From Mucor racemosus (Eukaryota; Mucoromycota; Mucoromycetes; Mucorales; Mucoraceae): a stretch of DNA of 64,000 nt. Positions 1 to 9,830 of the stretch are shown here, piece after piece. Numbering within the stretch: the stretch's first letter is position 1; every line of letters begins with the position of its first letter. A model generated the notes under the pieces. That model saw nothing but the letters and a program-made list of their open reading frames with translations. It searched no databases and was not told where the DNA came from. Both the position numbers and the translations under genes were made by a program. Where the stretch lies: NCBI GenBank assembly GCA_027405735.1, contig JAPEHQ010000015.1:1-64000 (forward strand). The letters run 5' to 3'.

Positions 1-109
1 ACCCTAACCCTAACCCTAACCCTAACCCTAACCCTAACCCTAACCCTAACCCTAACCCTAACCCTAACCCTAACCCTAACCCTAACCCTAACCCTAACCC
101 TAACCCTAA
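1..109 (+). repeat. Telomere, CCCTAA repeats
   Basis: Uninterrupted CCCTAA units, about 18 copies, from the first base to about 109, then degenerate units (CCTAAT, ACTAAT, CCTCAT) to about 175. CCCTAA on the + strand at the 5' edge means TTAGGG runs outward, so position 1 is a true left chromosome end and not an internal telomere-like array. TTAGGG is the usual fungal telomere unit. Confidence 0.98.
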
Positions 110-362
110 TCCTAATACTAATCCTGACTCTATGTATAATCCTAATCCTCATTTTAATACTAATCCTCATATTATTTTTGTGCTATAATCTAATTTTGTT
201 GCTATTGTTTTGTTTATTTATGTTTATTGTTGTTTTATATATATGTTTATATTCTTGTTTTGTTGGTTTTTATATTTTTTTTTTTAATTGTTTATATTGT
301 TTATCTTTTTCTGTTTAGATATATATATATATATATATATAGTTTCTTATTATTGTTATGTT

Positions 363-401
<39 letters not shown>

Positions 402-740
402 CTTAGTATGTTTATTTATCATTATGTTTTGATTGTTATTTTGTAAATTCTATCTTGTTTTGATTTTTTTAATTATTATTATATTTATTAATTTTTTTTG
501 TTTATGTTTATTTTGTGTTTTGTTTATGTATATTTGTGTTTTGTTTATGTTTGTTTGTGTTTGTTTGTGTTTAATTATTTCTTAATTTGGTAATTGTTTA
601 TATTTCCTAATTTGGTATTTTTTTATTTATCCTTGCATACTCATATAATATCTTATATTGCCGAAGGCAATATAAGATATTATATATACCTGAATTTTTA
701 TTCTGAATTCGATGGTGCTATTTATATTTGTCTATTTATT

Positions 741-776
<36 letters not shown>

Positions 777-835
777 ACACTCATTGCCTTCGGCAATTCG
801 TTACTTTCAAGGAAAGAATCTTGGATTTAATATTT
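110..835. other. Subtelomeric AT-rich sequence without genes
   Basis: Degenerate telomere units fade into T-rich sequence with a 36-T run (364-399), a short AT run (318-341), G/T-rich stretches resembling TGTTTATGTTT (500-575) and a second T run of about 30 (743-772). The short open frame at 594-830 is mostly homopolymer translation and was not called. No gene is visible. Confidence 0.8.
643..685. repeat. Perfect 20-bp inverted repeat (hairpin)
   Basis: Arms 643-662 and 666-685 are exact reverse complements separated by the 3-base loop GAA. The GC core GCC-GAA-GGC resembles the hairpin at 891-908 (CCTTCGCC-GA-GGCGAAGG), so both may belong to one subtelomeric palindrome family. Confidence 0.9.
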
Positions 836-973
836 AGCGTACGCTAATTTTATTTTTCAGCGTACGCTGACCTTCGCCCACCTTCGCCCACCTTCGCCGA
901 GGCGAAGGTATGGATAGTCATTTACATAATACTGGTTACAGGTATGGATAGTCATTTACATAATACTGGTTAC
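836..973. repeat. Palindromes, CCTTCGCCCA tandem and 34-bp direct repeat
   Basis: Two copies of the perfect palindrome AGCGTACGCT (836-845, 859-868) are followed by two CCTTCGCCCA units (871-890), a hairpin with 8-bp arms and a GA loop (891-908), and a 34-bp unit repeated head to tail (906-939, 940-973). The CCTTCGCC cluster, hairpin and one 34-bp unit recur at 1764-1833, so the pair brackets about 790 bp. Confidence 0.85.
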
Positions 974-977
974 AGGA

Positions 978-1465
978 TCACTACAACCAGGAACCTTAAA
1001 ACAATATTCCAATCAGTGGGCAAACATGATTATCATGCTTGCTAGAACTGTATATTCAAGAAGTGAGGAAACAGATGCAGTTGAATTCTGGTTTTTGAAA
1101 AGATTCAGACTCATAAACACAAACCAGAAGGACAAGTTGATGAAACTGCTTAATGAGGCTTCAAATGAGGATGCAGACAGCAAATTTATGGAAATTTTGT
1201 TGCTTGACCTGAACATGAGCATTGTTTGTTGTCAAAATCCATTGCCAACCGATGTAATTGCTGGAATACCGCAAAAATTGCCCTCAACAGCATACTCCAA
1301 CTTTTTTTTCTGAAGAATGATGGCTGTTTTAAAAATCTAAAAGATTTAACAAAAATACATGCAATCGTGGTCTATTGTTTTAGGGCTACCATTGTGTATG
1401 GGATATTCTTGAACGAAGGAATGTTTGACTTTGGAAATTCAGGTAAGCGACATGATTCAATATAG
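978..1465 (+). pseudogene. Decayed coding fragment, possibly from a subtelomeric helicase (TLH-like) family
   Basis: An open frame enters with no start codon (about 978; S-L-Q-P-G-T-L-K-Q-Y-S then W-A-N-M) and runs to 1313. Coding-like sequence continues in another frame to about 1441 (I-H-A-I-V-V-Y-C-F-R-A, then G-I-F-L-N-E-G), followed by GTAAGC that could be a splice donor. The frames part at a T8 run near 1303, suggesting a 1-base slip. From memory, the T-L-x-x-Y-S-x-x-W and C-F-R-A patterns resemble the region preceding RecQ-like domains of fungal telomere-linked helicases, but no helicase motif is present. Direct repeats on both sides suggest it sits in a repeat unit. The family call is tentative; the broken frame is clear. 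Confidence 0.4.
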
Positions 1466-1763
1466 TAGTTTGTTTTATACTTGTTTTTAAAAAATTAATA
1501 AAAAAAAAAAATTAATAAAAAAATTAAGAAACTGTTATTGACGAAGGCGACCATGTTGATAATGCTTCTGATTCTACTCATGTAACAGACGATTATATGT
1601 CTGGCCATACAGACGATAATATGTCTGACTGTACTGATGGCATTGAAAGTTCATAATGTAGTAAAGCGAAGGTATCAGCATACAGCGGGCCACCTTCACC
1701 CTCCAACAAGTCATTTTTAACCTCAAAACCTTCGCCCTCCAACAAGTCATTTTTAAACTCAAA
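1466..1763. other. No gene seen; repeat-linked filler
   Basis: Contains A-rich runs, scattered GCGAAGG/CCTTCGC motifs like those bracketing the segment, and a tandem of two similar units ending AACAAGTCATTTTTAA. Short minus-strand frames here are translations of that tandem. Confidence 0.6.
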
Positions 1764-1833
1764 ACCTTCGCCCACCTTCGCCTACCTTCGCCGAGGCGAA
1801 GGTATGGATAGTCATTTACATAATACTGGTTAC
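1764..1833. repeat. Second copy of subtelomeric CCTTCGCC/34-bp repeat
   Basis: Repeats the cluster at 871-973 with one 34-bp unit (1800-1833) in place of two, including the hairpin CCTTCGCC-GA-GGCGAAGG (1785-1802). Two related units lie just upstream (near 1692 and 1728, each ending in a shared AACAAGTCATTTTTAA string). Confidence 0.85.
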
Positions 1834-1872
1834 AGGCTTATATTAATGGTTTGATTTCTATGATTGATTATA

Positions 1873-2367
1873 CAGTCGTGATTCGATTTAGTGGATTCAT
1901 AAATAACGGTTTTTCGATTTAATGGCCAGTTTGAAATCTCCCGTTTTCTTTTAATAATTTTACTGCCTAAATCCACTGAATCGATTCAGTGGATAGTGAA
2001 CAATTTCGTTCCTACCAGTCCACTATATTAGTAAAATATAAATACTATTGGATAAAACTGTATTTAGCCGGCAATAGCTTGATCTGGTAGCCTTGAAATT
2101 AGAAGAAATATGGTGAGTATCTAAATCATGTGCTTAATTTACCTCAGTCTTTTATTAAATTTCTTGTTATCCACTGTTCAATTCAGTTGCTCGAATATAA
2201 AAGTTTTTATTAAAAATATTATTTAATACTATAAACTAGTAACGCCTTTTTTATTCTCATTTTTTGATCCAATATTACGGAAAATGATTTATTCGATTTA
2301 GTGGAAAATTCGATTTAGTGGACACTTTTCCCCCTCCCAACGATTCCACTAAATCGAATCACGACTG
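1873..2367. mobile_element. MITE with 22-bp perfect TIRs and TA target duplication
   Basis: Left end 1873-1894 (CAGTCGTGATTCGATTTAGT and two more bases) and right end 2346-2367 are exact reverse complements, flanked by TA at 1871-1872 and 2368-2369. The 495-bp interior has no open frame, so this is a non-autonomous element. TA duplication and a CAGTCG terminus point to the Tc1/mariner superfamily; the autonomous element at 43182-44529 shares only the first six terminal bases (CAGTCGGGG), so it is related at best. A second, left-truncated copy ends at 42894. Confidence 0.93.
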
Positions 2368-2369
2368 TA

Positions 2370-2701
2370 CATATCTTCATCTCAAAATTACTAGATCCCT
2401 TATTTATTTTTTTACCAGACAAGTATATTTACACTCTAAAAATAAGCAAATGCAAAATTATTATTACTTTTTTTTTTACATGAATGTTTTGAAAAAAAAA
2501 AAAAAAATGCTCATTATAAATTCGAAAATACAATATGAAAATGAGTTTTTGTCATAGACGAATTACTGATAAATTTTAATTAATTGAATCAAATGTACAA
2601 CAACTTTTCAAAAACTCTTTAGAATGTCTAGATGTCGATATATTTACTTTGCATTCTTCCTTTTAAACAGGTGGACGAATAATGCTTTATTATTATCAAG
2701 T
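2370..2701. other. Formin 3' flank, no gene seen
   Basis: AT-rich sequence with T9 and A12 runs between the MITE and the formin stop codon. It probably contains the formin 3' UTR and terminator; no gene or clear repeat was recognised. Confidence 0.6.
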
Positions 2702-5700
2702 TTATCTTGTGCTCATTCTTCTTGCTCGCACTCTTAATGTATGATCAAAAATAGGTCGCTTGCTTGTTTTCCTAACTCTTACAGACTTGTTAGCTGCTAG
2801 AGATGTAGCTGTTGTTGGAGTTGTGCCATGTATAGACGTTTGCGATTGTGTTGATGAGCTAGCCTTAGGTACAATGATGGCAGACAATGGTCGAGCATGG
2901 CGTCTATGATGAAGTGCTGTCGACCTTGTTTCTTCTGGTATCACGCTTGAAGTCATCATTGGGTAAGGTGTATTAGCTGTCTTTGGACTTTCTACAGCAT
3001 CCTTATCAAAAAATAATGGTTTAAAAGATGACATTACTGCAACCGAAGCACTCATACGTCTTCTACCTCCATGAAGACTATCTAATGTACTAGGTATAGG
3101 ATGTGGACTATGACTAAAGTCAAAGATGGTAGGACTACCATTTCCACCTTCTAATAAAAGACTAGAACTATTTTCACCTTGGATGTTTCGAAGCATTTTG
3201 TTTGCCTTTAGGTAAATAGAATCTGCATTATGAGGCTGCGTTGAAAATGATTGCTGTAATGTGGTGCTGACACTAGTTGAACGTTGTCTATTTCTCTGTC
3301 GATCGCTTCTACGTCTAACCTTCACATCCAATGTATCCTTCTTTAGTTTATCCAATAAACTATGCAAAATAGCTTTATCATCTTCTGTATCACCAGCTTT
3401 GCCTTTCAATGAACCAGCATTACTATTAGCACGCTTTCTCCTTTCTTGTTCTCTTTTCTTTTGTTTATCAATTCGGTCTTGTTTAAGTCTAACTTCTTTG
3501 GAATCTGCTGAACATTTCTCCCAAGAATCTGTAAATTCTTTAAAAATACCAAAAAATTCGTCAGGTTGCATCTTTTTGGGATCTTCACCATAAAAGCGAA
3601 CTGCTTGTTCGTAACATTCATCCATCTTTTTTGAAAGCATACAAACCCGTCTAAATTCAGTTGAAGCTTCTTTGAGAAATGCATGCATTGTTGTAGAGAA
3701 TTTATCCAATTCAATGGCTTGATCTTGATTATCTGATAATGGATAATGCTCCTGTAATTCAATTTCAAGCTTATTCAAATCTGATTCTATAGCTTGATAT
3801 TCCATTGCCATTTCAGATCGAGAAACTTTGGATGCTAGTCCACATTCATCTAATTCTTCTAGAAATGCCAATACGTTTGGAAAGTTTTTTTCCACAGCAT
3901 CAACCAAAAAATGCAGTAATGTAGTCGATTTTGATGTACCTTTAGTGTCAATTAGCTGTAAAAAAAGTATTAGTATGCCATAAAATCAAAATTATTCCTC
4001 TGAAATACCTTGTTAATACTAGCTATTTTGATTCCAAATGCTCCACCACGGTACGTATTTCCATTTAAAAAATTACCGAGCAATAGAACCAACTATAATT
4101 TTACTGGTTTAGTGCTTTTTTTCATTAAATATTAATGTAAACTTACATGCAATAATTCTTTAAAGTTCTTTGCATCTTTTAGAGCAAGTGATGCATTGTA
4201 TACAGACGTCATTTGCTGTAAACAATAACAAGAATTAAAAATTATACGCTATAATTCATCACATGTATTTACCTTGTGAAGTACAGTGTATCTCTCCCAA
4301 AATGTCGATTTAAACAACATGCATTCTAATCTCTCCTTGAACCGTTTTACCTTCAACATCTATCAACAAAAAGTTATAGTCATAATACAATAAACGATAT
4401 CTAGCGCATTACCTGAAGACAGAATTTTTCAGGGATGCCTAATTTTTCAACATCTTCCAAAGGTGCATCATTATACATTGATATCTTTTTCTTTTCCTCT
4501 TCAGATGGTAAATACTTGAGTAAATTCAAAATAATCTGTTCGTCTAAAAAGTAAGGATCCAGTCGTATGAAATAATATCTAATCTCTTCAAATGGAATCT
4601 TCTTTATGATACTTTTGATGAAAATATCTAGTAAAAAGCTTGTCAATTATCAAATATTATACATGGAAAAATAATGCCATCTTACTCATGTTGTATGCCT
4701 TTTTTATATCCAATATATGAGTTTCTTGCTTTTGCTGTTTGGTCTTCATTTCTACAGCAGGCTTTTGAGCAAATGTCATTTCAACATCATCAAAAACACC
4801 TGCTTTAGCAAGTTGATATTCCATGATCGAATCAGTAGATTCCAATTGTTTATGCAAAGATAATTCAATATCTCTTTCAAATTCATTCCAAATAGTTTGT
4901 TGAATATTAACAAAGTTCATCTTTTCCCATTCTACAAATTTCAATTTTTGTTTTGCTTGAAATGCACTAGGTTTTCTACCAGTTGCACCGAGAAATACAG
5001 GGGGAAGAGGTGGAGAGGATATTGGTGTATTAGTAGCATTACTATTAGGTGGTGCAGGTGGTGATTGATTGTAAGTATCTAATGGTTCTGCTTTAATTGA
5101 TGTAGCTGGTAGGCTTGGAGTCATACTTGTAAGTGATGATGATAAAGATGATGCTGGTGGAGGTGGAGGTGGTGGCGGTGGTGGTGGAGGAGGAGGAGGA
5201 GGAGGTGGTGGTGGTGGTGGTGGTGGCGGCGGAGGTGGTGGTGAAGTTATAGATATCGCATTCGACGTAGTTTCTGAATATGCTGTTAATAATGGCGATG
5301 GAAATATAAACTCATCAAGGGAATTAAAGCTAGGAGACCCTGCTAATTCACCATCAACTAATACAGTAAACGCTGGCGAAGACAATTGCTTTACAATAGA
5401 TTTTTCATCCGATAATATCACATCCTCATTCATTGATTTCCTCGATCTTTGACTACCTACAGTACTTGATGTTAAAGATTGCACAATATCTTTTTCGGAT
5501 GGTATTCTAGTTGATCCAATTGAGCTACTCTGAGATCTATTGGTCGCTGTAGAGCTTTTACGACTGGTGCTCGTCAAACTAGGTGATTTTGTCATTGATT
5601 TTTTACTAGTCGAGTTGTTTGAATCAACAGAATTGCCTCGAGATTTGTTCTTTATAACAGGATCTTGACTACTTTTACGTACAAAGCTACCAATCTTTGA

Positions 5701-5926
5701 TTTGAATGATTGCCTTAATGTTTCTGAAAATCCACTATTAGCTGGTTGTTGTATTTTCAGTGTCGCTGTACCCCCAACAGATGTTGCTGATTTAGGCGAT
5801 GGAATAGTGGGTGGACTAACAGCTACAGGAGCAGTCCATGAACTTCTTAAAGGGTTTTCGCTCTTTTTTGCTGTAGTCTTTCTATTTAATGTAGTAAAAT
5901 GTTGAGATTTATCATTGCCAATTTTC

Positions 5927-5958
<32 letters not shown>

Positions 5959-8180
5959 CTGTTGTTGTTGATGTTGATGTTGTTGCTGTTGTTGTTGATG
6001 TTGATGTTGCTGCTGTTGATTCCGAAAACTACGCCTTTTTGGAGAAGGATTGCCGTATTCTGTAAGATTACGTACAGAATCATGCAGTTTGCGCATTTTT
6101 GTTTCTGTATCTAATAGCTCTGTCTTGTATTTGTCCTCTGTACTTTTAAAGAATATCTTGAGCATGGCATTACTTTGTTTTGCTAAACTGAGATCCTTTT
6201 CAAGATACTCGATTTTTGCTTCTAATGAACCTATAACATCATCTGTTCCATCCAAATGAACTTTTTTACTATCATCATCTTCTATAATTTGTGAGAATTT
6301 GGGTATAAGACTTTGTACATTAAATTCTGGATTTTCAGGATAATAGTTTGTTTGATCCATAGCTACTTGTTGAACCAACATGTCAATCAGCTGATATTGG
6401 TAGTTACTATATGATGATAAGCTTAGTATTTACTGGTCATTATGCATAATTGTTTAGAAATTTAATGTACCTTTTTTCGGGATTGTCTTGAATTTTCAAT
6501 AAGAAACATAAAATATTATGTAAATGTTGATATGTTGATGTATCTTGAGAAGCTTCCATCAATAAGTGAAAAACATCGAGGGGATCCAAATGATAATATG
6601 ATTCCATTTCTTCTTGAATTGTATCTGCTTCAATATCATCTCTAAATTTTTGTATTGCTAAATTGATATGCTCATGATTCAAAACCCCCATTTTCGAAAA
6701 TACATTGCTAATGCCAGCTTGTTCCAATTCATAACCAATTGATAATCGTTCTTTTCTATCTTCAATCAAGTCCGGTCTAATAAGTGTATTGATGTACAAG
6801 ACACTGATAAACATGTATTGTGTAATTTGTGAATCGCCTGCTCCAACCATGCCTGTCATTTTCAAATCATTGCTTGCTCCTACTGCGGATCCCATTTTTC
6901 CTCTTCCATCCAATGTCTTTTCTAGTGCCTGAATCCAAGCATCGAATCGACTAAATTCAGGTCCATATTGTTTCAGTAATCCCATACCATGTAACACCAT
7001 TGATCTTCCATTGGGTAAAAAGCAAAATGCTGTTAATGATTCGCAAGCTTGTGTTCTTGCTGGTATAAAAGGTGATATAAGAGATATGCAAAAATTGTCA
7101 ATAATTCGAGCATGTTTGAATGCTTCTTGTAATCCAGACTTTTTTTTTTTTAAAAAAAAAAAAAAAAGAGGGGATGAGGAAGATGGGATTAGTTTGTGTT
7201 GAAATAAACAAAACTACTTGATTACCTTTTTATTCATTAATGTGTCTAAACATTTTAGTATTTCTAGTTCAATTTTGTGATCATTTTGTGTTCTGATTTA
7301 TTAAATTAGATTTGATTTAGCACACATTTGCGTAGCAACTTACCTATCTTGTTTCTTGTGAATCGATCCCAATTCTTTTGCGATAATTTGCATGCCACCA
7401 TCCTCAATAAAGCGTTCTAACCAGCTAAAGAAAAACGATTAAACAGGATGTCTGTATTTTCAATTTGTACATTTTTTACCTATCAGATGTTCTAATGTAA
7501 TAGGAAACTTCCAAAATCAATTCATAAGTTATTCCTTTTTGTCTTTGTTTCAAAAGAGTTTTGACATAATTTGAAGGCGCTGATTTTTTATTCATATATT
7601 TGGATTTCTTGTCAACTACTTTGGGTGTTAAAGGTGAATGTTCATCAGATAAACTGGCAAATAATTCAGCGCTTAGATCCAATTGCTTCTACAAATGAAA
7701 AATACTCAGTAGCTACTCGAGAAAAAAAAAAAGATCAAATTTTTACTTACTGCTACTTCTGTGAATAAATCTTCTTCTTCTTGGTCTTTTTCGTCATTAT
7801 CATCTTCATCTTCATCTTCGTCTTCATCTTCATCTTCATCTTCAGTGTTGGAATGAGAAAAATCTGTATTGATCCACAATTTATCTGGTTTTGAATTAAT
7901 AAATGAATCTACTATTATGATTGCTTTTAATCGCATGCAAATCAAATAAAAAGCAAGACGTACCTGAAACATTGTGCGGCTGAGGGGTATAGTTTGGAAA
8001 TACATCCAATTTATTCAAAGAAGCTAATGTCTTTTCTTTCTTGGAATTGATACTACTCGTATTATTAATATTTGTCGAAACGCTTGAAACAGAAGAAATG
8101 GACGTTCTCCTTGTATAAGGTCTTCTACTATTCGTCTTTCTGCTGTTACGTTTATTTCCAATGTTGGATATAAAGTCCAT
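2702..8180 (-). CDS. Formin (diaphanous/Bni1 type), 12 exons, 1601 aa
   Basis: Actin nucleator that builds unbranched cables and rings for polarized growth and septation. Exons: 8180-7964, 7884-7751, 7688-7480, 7424-7344, 7292-7226, 7138-6471, 6406-4686, 4627-4413, 4359-4273, 4215-4147, 4092-4009, 3955-2702. All junctions are GT-AG and sum to 4806 nt in frame. Domains: acidic D/E run (about 88-112); Rho GTPase-binding/FH3 region (about 155-460; contains S-W-L-E-R-F-I-E-D-G-G); coiled coil (about 518-577); Q/H run; FH1 with 29 consecutive prolines (about 848-876); FH2 (about 930-1365) with the G-N-F-L-N-G-N-T-Y-R-G-G motif; C-terminal DAD-like segment L-L-D-K-L-K-K then basic R-R-R (about 1378-1410). 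GBD plus DAD implies Rho-released autoinhibition. ATG at 8180 is the first in frame; upstream lies a GA-rich tract (8231-8262). It starts 2.7 kb from the chromosome end. Confidence 0.95.
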
Positions 8181-9830
8181 TTTGTTCAATAAATAGCTCA
8201 CACTTTTTCAAGCGTGGCATATATTATGTAAAAGAAAGAGAGAAAGAGAGAGAAAAAGAAATTTGTCCAAAGACTACGAAAAAAAAAGGAGAACAATAAA
8301 ATGGAAACAGGCAAGATGAGATGTTACACATTCTCTCCGTCACCTCGCGATCTGTTCACATTTTTGTGACATAAGATTCATGTAGTACATGCAATAAAAG
8401 GCACATTTCTGACAAAACCACATATTCAAATAGCCCTTACGCTCTGTCGTTATATGACTACATGGTATCTGTAGGGATGTATGCGAGAACAATAAATTTA
8501 TAGCCCTATAAATTAGCATGTTTTTTTTTTAAAAAAAAAAAAAAACAAAACAAAACAAAGCCGATACAATGAGAGGAATTGCTTAAGATACACAAAAGAG
8601 GCATGCTATTTTTATATGACATTACAAGACTCTAGTTTCTTAAAGTCCTGTATATAAAGGAATTTCACCTTTTCATTAAATATACTCTATTGGGAATACA
8701 TGGTAGATACTAAAAGTTATTGTAATCGTCTTCTAAACTGAAACGTGCTAAATACGGCAAATACGACAAGTACAGTGTTACCAGTACAAAAATAGGCGTT
8801 TTAATATGATATAAAATAAAATGTCATTACATATTAACTAAATTGATGATTTAAGATATGAAGATACACATACTTTTGCGACATATACCACTAATTACGC
8901 ATAAAATTGTTCAATTCATCAAAAATCAGGTCTTTTCAAAGGATTGTTTTATGCACTTTTTGCACAAATCTTAAGCTCAGAATTAGCCAAAACTATTTCT
9001 TGGATAACATAGCTTATTGCTATACTTTTATCTCAATTTTCTTGAGATGATAAAAACATGATCAACGTCGACCTCTCTGCCCTTACAAGTATAGGCAAAA
9101 ATCGATTAAAATCATTCAATCAGCATTTTGGCCCTAAAAATGGGATTTTTTACTAAGCCTTTCCTAGGCTTAAAATGATCGGAATTCTTTAATAAATCAT
9201 GCAAAATTATTAATTTGGCTATTACTTGTTCATAAAACAGATTTTTTTCGATAAAACTGATATTATCATTTATCAAAATTGTACACATTTTTTGGTGCAA
9301 AAATTTAAAGTTAGTGCTACCATCAGACGCAGAATCAAATTTTCTACTTATAACAATTATAATACCTTGCAAGTTTACATAATAATTTTTGGAGATATAT
9401 ACGAAAAAGCGATGGAAAATTTCCAAAATGGCGGTTTGAGGGTCTGGCGATCATAAGGAAACCGGTGTTTGAATTTGACTTTACATGTAATTTATGCTTT
9501 CAAAATGCAAAACAATTCTTATAAAAGTATATTTCTGACAACTTGATACGGCAAAATAAAATAAACAGCTAAAAATATATATAATGTCCATGTTTTTATT
9601 GAGCTGGAGGCAAAATTAAATAGACATGAAACCAAGCTAAAATTCTTTAAATTTTTTTTTTTATGACAGTCTGAGGATCCAAATATCGAATCTGTAGCAA
9701 CTGTCATTGATTATTAAGCGTCAACAAGGAATGATGAAGAGATCTCTTGGTATTATGAAATTCAAACAAACTCAGGGGTTTTTGCTTTGATCCTTAAAAT
9801 TGTTATAAACTATTTTATTTATCAATATAA
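8181..9830. other. Intergenic region upstream of formin
   Basis: Contains the formin promoter with a purine-rich AAAGAGAGAGAAAGAGAGAG-type tract (8231-8262) and a self-complementary T10A14 tract (8521-8544). A 104-codon open frame on the minus strand (9426-9112) starts with ATG but lacks recognisable motifs and lies in uniformly AT-rich sequence, so it is not called. The segment 9787-9830 is the 3' flank of the next gene. Confidence 0.6.

Noticed and set aside
5899..6114. Leu-rich frame antisense to formin
   Set aside because: It is the opposite-strand reading of the formin Q/H-coding run.
9112..9426. 104-codon minus-strand frame upstream of formin
   Set aside because: No motif, no clear promoter or splice context, and composition equal to the surrounding AT-rich DNA.
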